This document shows positions 1-5,411 of a DNA stretch of 6,136 bases, one piece after another. This DNA is from JOPF136 sp035517515 (GTDB lineage Bacteria; Acidobacteriota; Terriglobia; Acidiferrales; UBA7541). How positions within the stretch are numbered: position 1 is the stretch's first letter; each line of letters opens with the position of its first letter. The notes beneath the pieces are model-generated. The model saw nothing but the letters and a program-made list of their open reading frames with translations. It did not search any database and was not told where the DNA came from. The translations under genes and the position numbers were made by a program. The stretch spans positions 1 through 6,136 of the forward strand of contig DATIYQ010000354.1 in the NCBI GenBank assembly GCA_035517515.1, given 5' to 3'.

Positions 1-1251
1 GGCAAGGTGGTGGACTACCTGGCCGCGTCCTTCGACCTGGTGGCGCGCTACAGCGGCGGGCACAATGCCGGCCACACGGTGATCTTCAACGGGCACCGCT
101 TCATCCTGCAACTGATTCCCTGCGGCATTTTGCGGCCCGGGAAGCGCGCGGTGATCGGCCCGGGAGTGGTGGTGGATCCCGCGGCGCTGGTTGCGGAAAT
201 GGACACGCTGGCGAAAGCCGGAATCGACGCCACCGGGCGGCTCTTCCTGAGCAACCGCGCGCACGTGATCTTTCCCTTTCATCGGCAGATGGAGGTGGCG
301 GCAGAGGCCGCCCGCGGCGCCTCCAAAATCGGCACCACTTCGCGCGGCATCGGCCCCACCTATGAAGACAAAATGTCGCGCCGTGGCCTGCGCGTGTGCG
401 ACCTGATGGACCGCCCGTGCTTCCGCGAGAAGCTGGGCCGCCTGGCCGCGGAGAAGGACGCCATTTGCCGGGCGGCCTTCGGGCAATCGCTCCAGGTAGA
501 AGGTCTCACCGCGCAGTACGAACAGTATGCCGAGCGCCTGCGGCCGTTTGTGGCGGACACAACCGCGTTGCTGCTGCACGCCGTGCGCGAAGGGAGGTCG
601 GTGCTGCTGGAAGGCGCGCAGGGCACCATGCTGGACATTGATCACGGCACCTATCCGTTTGTCACTTCGTCCAATTCCACCGCCGGCGGCGCGTGCACCG
701 GCTCCGGGCTTCCGCCGCGCAGGATCACCGGGGTTGCCGGAATCACCAAGGCATACACCACGCGTGTGGGGGGCGGACCATTTCCCACAGAGATGCCGGA
801 TCTGGAGGCCAGCGCGCTCCGCCAGCGCGGGCAGGAGTTCGGCGCAGTCACAGGACGCCCGCGGCGGTGCGGGTGGCTGGACCTGGTGATGTTGCGCTAC
901 GCGGTGGAGATCAACGGGATTGATTCCCTGGTGGTCACCAAACTGGACGTGTTCGACACCCAGCCGGAGATTCAGGTTTGCACCGGCTATCGTTACAAGG
1001 GCACACCGCTCGCGGAAATGCCGCCGGACGTGGAGACTCTCGAGAAGGTGACGCCGGAATACAAGATGCTTCCCGGCTGGATGGCGCCCACCAGCAGCTT
1101 GCGCGATTCCGCGGCGTTGCCGGTGGCCGCGCGGGAGTATCTGAAATTCATTTCCGACGCGCTGGAAACGGAGATCGGGATGATCTCCACGGGACCCGAA
1201 CGCGAAGCCACATTTCTCCTGCCCGGCACCAAGCTGGCCTCCTGGCTCTGA
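1..1251 (+). CDS. purA: Adenylosuccinate synthase (PurA), 5'-truncated by window edge
   Basis: This cytoplasmic enzyme joins IMP and aspartate using GTP to form adenylosuccinate, the first step from IMP to AMP. The reading frame is open from base 1 and gives 416 residues; the family is usually about 420-440, so only some 10-20 N-terminal residues are missing. The visible start GKVVDYLA is the tail of the GDEGKGK nucleotide-binding motif, so the catalytic Asp lies outside the window. Visible signatures in order are GGHNAGHTV (residues 19-27, with the second catalytic His), SNRAHVIFPFHR, IGTTSRGIGPTYEDK, the long block starting LLEGAQGTMLDIDHGTYPF (about nt 604-700), TRVGGGPFPTE, the GTP/Asp-loop TGRPRRCGW, VTKLDVFD and a C-terminal ISTGPERE. 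All the motifs in view are intact and there is no frameshift. moeA follows on the same strand after 88 bp, but the pathways are unrelated. Identification is very secure. Confidence 0.97.
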   Translation, partial: GKVVDYLAASFDLVARYSGGHNAGHTVIFNGHRFILQLIPCGILRPGKRAVIGPGVVVDPAALVAEMDTLAKAGIDATGRLFLSNRAHVIFPFHRQMEVAAEAARGASKIGTTSRGIGPTYEDKMSRRGLRVCDLMDRPCFREKLGRLAAEKDAICRAAFGQSLQVEGLTAQYEQYAERLRPFVADTTALLLHAVREGRSVLLEGAQGTMLDIDHGTYPFVTSSNSTAGGACTGSGLPPRRITGVAGITKAYTTRVGGGPFPTEMPDLEASALRQRGQEFGAVTGRPRRCGWLDLVMLRYAVEINGIDSLVVTKLDVFDTQPEIQVCTGYRYKGTPLAEMPPDVETLEKVTPEYKMLPGWMAPTSSLRDSAALPVAAREYLKFISDALETEIGMISTGPEREATFLLPGTKLASWL

Positions 1252-1339
1252 GCCGATGCCGCACCATTGCACCGCCGCGGCTTCCGGCCGACCTCCTGGC
1301 ATCAAACCGGCGGGCTAAGCCGCCCCGGCAATCCCAGCC
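1252..1339 (+). other. purA-moeA spacer with a short GC hairpin
   Basis: This 88-bp spacer has no gene. Near its 3' end the sequence GGCGGGCTAAGCCGCC (1309-1324) forms a perfect 5-bp GGCGG/CCGCC stem with the loop GCTAAG. No T-run follows, so it is not a classical intrinsic terminator. I see no convincing promoter or Shine-Dalgarno sequence before moeA. The hairpin could be a weak attenuator, a processing site or a copy of a small dispersed palindrome. The pairing is seen; the role is inference. Confidence 0.45.
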
Positions 1340-2560
1340 ATGATTTCCTACATCGAGGCCCGGCGCATCCTCATCGAGGCCGCGGAGGCGCGAGCCGGCG
1401 CCGTGCCCCTGCTGCACGAAAAAGTAGAGCTCGCGGAGTCTCTGGGCCGGGTGCTGGCGGAGACGTTGCTCGCGGATCGGGATGCTCCGCCCTTCGACCG
1501 TTCGACGCGCGACGGCTTTGCCGTGCGCTCGGCCGATGTTGCGGCGGTTCCCGCCCGGCTCACTCTTGCCGGGGAGGTGCGCGCCGGCGGCCAGTTCAGC
1601 GCAACCGTGGGCCCGGGGCAATGCGTTCAGATCATGACCGGCGCGCCCGTGCCCGCCGGGGCGGACGCCGTGGTGATGATTGAACATACCGAACCGGCCG
1701 TGGACTCCGTAGTCATCCGTCGCCCCGTGGCCCGGGGTGAAAACGTTGTCCCGCGTGGCAGCGAAGCCGGGCGCGGCTCGGAAATTCTGCGCGCCGGCCA
1801 CCGCCTGGGATACGCCGAGGTGGCCATCGCCGCGCAGTTTGGCCACGATCACCTGCCCGTGTTCCTGCGCCCTCGCGTGGCCATACTCTCCACCGGCGAC
1901 GAAGTGGTTCCGGTGAGCGCCACTCCCGGGCCGTTTCAAATCCGCAACAGCAATGCGAGTTCGCTTTCCGCCCAGGTGGCGCTGGCCGGAGGAATTCCCG
2001 TGCCGCTGGGCCCCGTGGCAGACGATTCCGCCCGCCTGCGGCTGTATATCGAAGAGGGTCTGGCCGCGGATGCCCTGGTGCTTACCGGCGGCGTATCCGC
2101 GGGGAAATACGATTTAGTCGAAGATGTGTTACGCGAACTGGGCGCGTCCATGCTGTTCGATGCGGTAGCCATCCGGCCCGGCCGGCCAGCGGTGCTGGCC
2201 ATGTGCCGGGAAAAGCCGGTGCTCGGGCTGCCGGGCAATCCCGTGTCCACGATGGTCACGTTTGAACTCTTCGGCGTGCCGCTGTTGGATATTCTCTCCG
2301 GAGCGCCGCCGCGGCCATTGCCGCTGCTGAAGGCGCGGCTGAGCCATGCGGTCCGGCTGAAGGCTCCGCTCACGCATTTTCTTCCCGCCGAGCTTACCTG
2401 GCAGGAGGGCGAGGCACAGGTGGCGGAGCTGGCCTGGCAGGGCAGCGGAGACATAGCCGCACTGGCGCGCGCGAATTGTTTCCTGGTGATTCCAGAGAAC
2501 ACGCTCGAGCACGTGGCGGGGGATTGGGTGTCCATCTTGCCGCGCCGCGACCGGATCTGA
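1340..2560 (+). CDS. moeA: Molybdopterin molybdenumtransferase (MoeA)
   Basis: MoeA inserts molybdate into adenylylated molybdopterin in the cytoplasm, the last step in making the basic molybdenum cofactor used by many oxidoreductases. The 406-residue length matches the family (about 400). Motifs in order are PPFDRSTRDGFAV (50-62), whose Asp58 matches the conserved Asp of the usual S-x-MDGYAV motif; QIMTGAPVPAGADAVVMIEH (97-116); RGENVVPRGSEAG; the molybdopterin-binding domain with RVAILSTGDEVV (179-190); NSNASSL; TGGVSAGKYDLVED (249-262), whose Asp258 fits the second catalytic Asp; IRPGRP (278-283); and GLPGNPVST (296-304). The final about 75 residues form the C-terminal beta-barrel domain IV. 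The start is well fixed because an in-frame TAA lies at 1316-1318 and ATG 1340 is the first start after it. No clear Shine-Dalgarno sequence is seen. The gene ends 13 bp from the oppositely oriented channel gene. No other cofactor genes are in view. Confidence 0.96.
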   Translation: MISYIEARRILIEAAEARAGAVPLLHEKVELAESLGRVLAETLLADRDAPPFDRSTRDGFAVRSADVAAVPARLTLAGEVRAGGQFSATVGPGQCVQIMTGAPVPAGADAVVMIEHTEPAVDSVVIRRPVARGENVVPRGSEAGRGSEILRAGHRLGYAEVAIAAQFGHDHLPVFLRPRVAILSTGDEVVPVSATPGPFQIRNSNASSLSAQVALAGGIPVPLGPVADDSARLRLYIEEGLAADALVLTGGVSAGKYDLVEDVLRELGASMLFDAVAIRPGRPAVLAMCREKPVLGLPGNPVSTMVTFELFGVPLLDILSGAPPRPLPLLKARLSHAVRLKAPLTHFLPAELTWQEGEAQVAELAWQGSGDIAALARANCFLVIPENTLEHVAGDWVSILPRRDRI

Positions 2561-2562
2561 CC

Positions 2563-2574
2563 GCGGCGCGCCGC
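2563..2574. repeat. 12-bp perfect palindrome between convergent gene ends
   Basis: GCGGCGCGCCGC is its own reverse complement. It fills nearly all of the 13-bp gap between the moeA stop (2558-2560) and the minus-strand channel stop (TAG, read from 2576 to 2574). As RNA it could fold into a 4-bp stem with a CGCG loop on either strand. It has no T-tract, so efficient bidirectional termination is uncertain. In GC-rich DNA such a palindrome may also arise by chance. Confidence 0.35.
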
Positions 2575-4427
2575 TAGCCGGGGCTGGTTGCCAGGCTCTT
2601 TCCCGCGGCTGGAGCCGCGCCGCCCTGCAACAGCTCGACGGCGCGGTGGTAGAGCCGCGCGCGGAGATCGAAGCGTTCGTGGGCGCGGGTGATATAGCGC
2701 ACGCGGGCGGTGACCCCGGCCCCGGAGGGTTGCACCATCACCACCGGCGCCGCAGAAACGGAACGCGCGCCGTGCGCCTGCGGAGCAAGTTTCTGCCATT
2801 CCGCTTCCGCCAGTTGCTGATTGGCCTGCGTCTCCTCCATCACCATGCGCAAAAGCGCATCGGCCAGCGCATTGGGGCTGTCTCCGGCGGGAATCAGGAT
2901 CTGCAATTCGTCCCACAGCCATTGCCCGGAGGTGGAGAAATTGAAGTAGTGGCCCTCGATGGCGTAGCTGTTGGTGAAGGTCACCTTGCGGCCGGTGGGA
3001 TGCCCTGGGTCGGTCCAGTTGCCCGTCTCCAGAAGCACGGTGTGAAAGAGCGAGACCTCCACCACCTCGCCGCACACTCCGTTGATTTCCACCCAGTCGC
3101 CCACGTGTACTCCATTTTGTCCCATCAGCATGAACCAGCCGATGAAGCTGACGATGAAGTCCTTCAGCGCCACGGTCAGGCCGGCGCCGGCAAACGCCAC
3201 CAGCGTGGCCAGTTGGCTGGGCGGGCCCAGCACCACCAGCAGAATCAGGCCCAGCGCGAACGCCTGAATCACAAATCGCGAAAGCGTGCGCATGGTGTGC
3301 AGCCTGCGCCGGTCCTGGGTGGCCCGTACCACAAAGCGTTGCACCATGCGATGGGCGCCGAACGCCACCAGAAGAATCAGGGCGATCCATAGCAGACCTT
3401 CCAGGACGGCGCGGCCTGCCACTCTCTGGCGGAGGGCCACCAGGTCTCCCCACTTCTGGTAGGTAATGGCCAGCTCGCTCAGATCGCGGACGCGCAACTT
3501 GTACGCCGCCTGGATTTTGGCATTGCGGGATTGCTGGCGGATGGCGTCCAGGGCCGCCGAAGAGGTCGTGCCCGCCGCGGACGCTGCCGGAGCAGGAGTA
3601 ATGCCGGCGGCACTGCGTTTCTCGAAATCCGCCTGGCGCTCCTTGACCGTCTCCACGGCGGCTGAGGCATCCTCCAGGGCCGCTCCCAGTTGGTTGTGCA
3701 CGCCGCGCAGCTGGAACCAGCCCTGAAGCGCGGCCAGCAGAGTGTCGGAGGTTTGCCCCTGAGCTCCCGGGGCCGGGCCGGCCTGGGCGGCGGCCGCCGC
3801 GGAATGTTGCTCTGCGGCATCGTGCTCCGCCTGGAGGCGTTCGATCTGGGTTTTCAGGTCGCCCCCGGCATTGATCAGATCCTCGCGCGCGTCCGCCAAT
3901 TCATCGTTGGAGAGTTCCAGCTTCGCCGCTTCCAGGTCGAGCTGTCCCTGCAGCGTTTCTTTCCGCCGTCCGCGCGTTCCCACGAGTTTCTTCTTGAGCT
4001 GGTCCACCACGCGTTGCTGTTGGCTGGCCTCGGCCAGCAGGGAGTTCACGCGGTCCTGGAATGCCTTTGCTTCCGGCGTGGGCGGGGTCGGATCCTCAGC
4101 CGCCCGCCGCAGGCCGACCATGAAGGTCAGGTCCAGCTCATGGTCGGCCAGGCGCACCGCCTTTTGCGCCAGCCGTAATTCATCGGGAGTGGCGGCAGTG
4201 CGAGCGAGCCGGCGCGCCATGTCCAGCCGCGCCTCTTCCTCCAGCACCCGCTGGACGAGCTGAGATACGGGGGCACGCTGGATTCCGGCCGCTTTCTGCG
4301 TTTTCGCGGCCGCTTTGCGCTCCGCGTTTGCGGCCGGCTTATCCTGTGGCGCAGCGGGAACCGCGGCCCACAGCGCCGCGAGAACCGCAGCGAAAGCAAT
4401 CCCGGCGCGCTGGAGCCATGGCTGCAT
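2574..4427 (-). CDS. MscS-family mechanosensitive channel with long periplasmic coiled-coil domain
   Basis: This is an inner-membrane channel of the MscS family, which opens under membrane tension to release solutes; the role is inferred from the family. Residue numbers count from the upstream ATG at 4445 (623 aa); my preferred start at 4427 is Met7 and gives 617 aa. Residues 7-33 form a signal peptide (RAGIAFAAVLAALWAAVPAA). Residues 55-340 are a charged, Gln/Ala/Leu-rich, probably coiled-coil periplasmic region broken by an Ala/Gly/Gln linker (about 212-232) and a Pro/Ala/Ser/Thr stretch (280-297). Three membrane helices follow (about 345-363, 388-407, 410-440). The last is the pore-lining type, with AFAGAGLTVALKDFIVSF. 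The beta domain begins VHVGDWVEINGVCGEVVEV (447-465), followed by the C-terminal alpha/beta domain to about 605. The upstream ATG is possible, but GGGAAG (4433-4438) lies 5 nt before Met7 and the likely promoter overlaps the upstream ATG. The gene is convergent with moeA and divergent from the HEAGH gene. Confidence 0.92.
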   Translation of the reverse strand: MQPWLQRAGIAFAAVLAALWAAVPAAPQDKPAANAERKAAAKTQKAAGIQRAPVSQLVQRVLEEEARLDMARRLARTAATPDELRLAQKAVRLADHELDLTFMVGLRRAAEDPTPPTPEAKAFQDRVNSLLAEASQQQRVVDQLKKKLVGTRGRRKETLQGQLDLEAAKLELSNDELADAREDLINAGGDLKTQIERLQAEHDAAEQHSAAAAAQAGPAPGAQGQTSDTLLAALQGWFQLRGVHNQLGAALEDASAAVETVKERQADFEKRSAAGITPAPAASAAGTTSSAALDAIRQQSRNAKIQAAYKLRVRDLSELAITYQKWGDLVALRQRVAGRAVLEGLLWIALILLVAFGAHRMVQRFVVRATQDRRRLHTMRTLSRFVIQAFALGLILLVVLGPPSQLATLVAFAGAGLTVALKDFIVSFIGWFMLMGQNGVHVGDWVEINGVCGEVVEVSLFHTVLLETGNWTDPGHPTGRKVTFTNSYAIEGHYFNFSTSGQWLWDELQILIPAGDSPNALADALLRMVMEETQANQQLAEAEWQKLAPQAHGARSVSAAPVVMVQPSGAGVTARVRYITRAHERFDLRARLYHRAVELLQGGAAPAAGKSLATSPG

Positions 4428-4432
4428 GAATT

Positions 4433-4438
4433 CTTCCC
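4433..4438 (-). promoter_or_regulatory. Shine-Dalgarno-like GGGAAG favouring the downstream channel start
   Basis: On the minus strand GGGAAG lies 5 nt before the ATG at 4427-4425. The ATG 18 bases upstream (4445-4443) has no purine-rich site at a suitable distance. This favours a 617-residue channel precursor beginning MQPWLQRAG, which still has an intact signal peptide. The match to the canonical AGGAGG is only moderate. Confidence 0.45.
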
Positions 4439-4443
4439 GGGTC

Positions 4444-4474
4444 ATTCTATAACGGCGTTCCCGGCCGGCGGCAA
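4444..4474 (-). promoter_or_regulatory. Candidate sigma-70-type promoter of the channel gene
   Basis: On the minus strand TTGCCG (4474-4469) is a 4/6 match to the -35 box. It is followed after 17 bp by TATAGA (4451-4446), a 4/6 match to the -10 box. An alternative -10, TAGAAT (4449-4444), overlaps it by two bases of offset. Either would start transcription at about 4437-4440, downstream of the first ATG, leaving a leader of roughly 10 nt before the ATG at 4427. This is pattern matching only. Confidence 0.4.
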
Positions 4475-4572
4475 AAACCTGCGGGCGGCGCGCGCTGCCA
4501 CCGGGCCCGCGCCAAGTAACTCCTGCGTGGAATTCCGCGAAACCGCGGGTGCGCGTGGCCCCCGCACCACTC
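4475..4572. other. Divergent intergenic region, rest
   Basis: This GC-rich stretch lies between the candidate promoters of the two divergent genes. I see no open frame with coding character and no clear operator. The only local symmetry is GGAATTCC inside GTGGAATTCCGCG (about 4528-4540), which is too short to assign a role. Confidence 0.4.
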
Positions 4573-4578
4573 TAGAAT
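4573..4578 (+). promoter_or_regulatory. TAGAAT -10 box placed for a leaderless transcript
   Basis: TAGAAT matches the -10 consensus TATAAT at 5 of 6 positions. It ends 6 nt before the ATG at 4585, so the expected transcription start falls on or next to the A of the start codon. No Shine-Dalgarno sequence is visible in the intervening CAAGCC, which is what a leaderless mRNA would look like. No good -35 box is seen at the usual spacing (about 4549-4556 reads GTGCGCGT). Confidence 0.45.
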
Positions 4579-4584
4579 CAAGCC

Positions 4585-5115
4585 ATGCGCGGGCAGGATG
4601 ACGCCGGGGAGTGGAAGCCGGTCTCGCGCGGCGCGCTTGCCGCCTGGCTTGCGGCCTATGCCCTGTTTCTCTGGTATGCGGCGCGGGATACCGAGGGGTT
4701 CCTTTTCATCGACCACGCCAATCTGGTGTTTCACGAGGCCGGGCACATGTTTTTCTCCTGGTTTGGCCACACCCTGATGATTCTGGGCGGCACGCTGGGG
4801 GAGCTGATCGTGCCGCTCTGCGTGGGAATCTATTTCTACCTGCGGCGGGAAACCGCGGGCGTGGCGTTTGCCTCGTTCTGGTTCTTCGAGAATTTCCTCT
4901 ACATCGGCACGTACATGGCCGACGCGAGAGCAGAGGCCCTGCCTCTGGTGGGTGTGGGCGACACGGTGGACCACGACTGGAACATCCTGTTCAGCCAATG
5001 GGGTGTGCTCCTGCAGGACACGCGCATCGGCGGCACCACGCGCTGGCTGGGCGGGTGCGGCATGCTGGCTACGATGGCCTGGCTGGTGTGGATGCACCTG
5101 CGCACCGCGGAATAG
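4585..5115 (+). CDS. Uncharacterised multi-pass membrane protein with HEAGH metalloprotease-like motif
   Basis: This 176-residue protein has no function I can name. It has about four hydrophobic segments: 16-33, 55-86 (perhaps two short helices), 91-110 and 155-172. HEAGH (50-54) lies at the edge of the second segment in the context LVFHEAGHMFFSWFGH; HExxH is the zinc-binding and catalytic motif of many metalloproteases, and its position next to a membrane helix recalls site-2-type proteases (M50). Other likely conserved features are GGTLGELIVPL (68-78), FFENF (100-104), ADARAEALPL (112-121) and VDHDWN (128-133). His130 or Asp131 could supply a third metal ligand, but this is speculation. The protein is much shorter than typical M50 proteases and lacks their usual NxxPxxxxDG motif, so it may instead be a degenerate or unrelated metal-binding membrane protein. 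The start ATG has no Shine-Dalgarno sequence but sits just after a TAGAAT box. It is transcribed divergently from the channel gene. Confidence 0.85.
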   Translation: MRGQDDAGEWKPVSRGALAAWLAAYALFLWYAARDTEGFLFIDHANLVFHEAGHMFFSWFGHTLMILGGTLGELIVPLCVGIYFYLRRETAGVAFASFWFFENFLYIGTYMADARAEALPLVGVGDTVDHDWNILFSQWGVLLQDTRIGGTTRWLGGCGMLATMAWLVWMHLRTAE

Positions 5116-5121
5116 TTCCGC
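5107..5121. repeat. Perfect inverted repeat with the stop codon in its loop
   Basis: GCGGAA-TAG-TTCCGC is a perfect 6-bp stem whose three-base loop is the TAG stop codon of the HEAGH gene. No T-run follows, so it is a weak candidate at best for a terminator or an mRNA 3'-end stabiliser. It may also be chance. Confidence 0.4.
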
Positions 5122-5283
5122 CCATGCTCTGAGGGCCTAAACTCACGGCGTGCGCCCATCGCCTTCCCGGCGCATGGCTCGTCCCGGGCGTTCCACTACC
5201 CTTCGTCCCGGCGCCTCCTGTCCAAATCTTTATCGCTTGTCGTAATACCGCGCCAGTAGTAGTCTGCCCCCTGCCCCGGGGTC

Positions 5284-5352
5284 GGAATGGTTCAGGTCGA
5301 AAAATTTCCAAATCGCACGCCATTGGCTCGTTTCGCCATTCCCCGCCGGGAA
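5284..5352 (+). promoter_or_regulatory. Alternative pairing elements in the leader
   Basis: GGAATGG (5284-5290) is perfectly complementary to CCATTCC (5336-5342). The same 3' arm overlaps a local hairpin, TTCCC-CGCC-GGGAA (5339-5352), so the two structures cannot form together. This is the geometry of a conformational switch, but short complementary 7-mers are also common by chance. No known riboswitch class was recognised. Confidence 0.25.
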
Positions 5353-5374
5353 AATTCGCCGTCTTGAGCTGACC

Positions 5375-5402
5375 GCCGCTGGGCAACAGACGCGGCAGGG
5401 AG
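5375..5402 (+). promoter_or_regulatory. Hairpin directly followed by the Shine-Dalgarno site of the YVTN gene
   Basis: GCCGC (5375-5379) pairs with GCGGC (5392-5396) around a 12-nt loop. The ribosome-binding sequence AGGGAG (5397-5402) follows at once and lies 9 nt before the ATG at 5412. The AGGGAG supports the chosen start. The adjacent stem could affect ribosome access; that is inference. Confidence 0.45.
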
Positions 5403-5411
5403 AAGCGGAAA

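Larger units (their letters stand above)
5116..5411 (+). other. 296-bp intergenic region and probable leader of the YVTN gene
   Basis: No supported gene lies here on either strand; the open frames crossing it on the minus strand have no recognisable protein character. Items seen are a possible weak promoter TTGTCG (5237-5242) with TAGTCT (5260-5265) at 17-bp spacing, the palindrome CCCCGGGG (5274-5281), and a set of inverted repeats from 5284 to 5396. If that promoter is real the leader would be about 140 nt. I compared the leader by eye with the c-di-GMP and cobalamin riboswitch patterns and found no convincing match. Confidence 0.4.

Noticed and set aside
1148..1939. A 263-codon minus-strand frame opposite purA and moeA
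   Set aside because: It overlaps two clearly real genes. The His/Gly/Arg-rich translation has no recognisable motif.
2646..3392. A 248-codon plus-strand frame opposite the channel gene
   Set aside because: It is fully antisense to the conserved channel domain, and its composition is typical of a GC-driven shadow.
1936..3453. A 505-codon minus-strand open frame across moeA and the channel gene
   Set aside because: It is antisense to moeA and out of frame within the channel gene. The product is Arg/Gly/Pro/Ser-rich with no domain, as expected of shadow frames in GC-rich DNA.
4447..5097. A 216-codon minus-strand frame opposite the HEAGH gene
   Set aside because: The plus-strand frame has membrane segments and a HEAGH motif; the minus-strand frame has only low-complexity charged sequence.
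5272..5411. c-di-GMP or cobalamin riboswitch
   Set aside because: The conserved core sequences of these classes are not found in order; only generic short stems are present.
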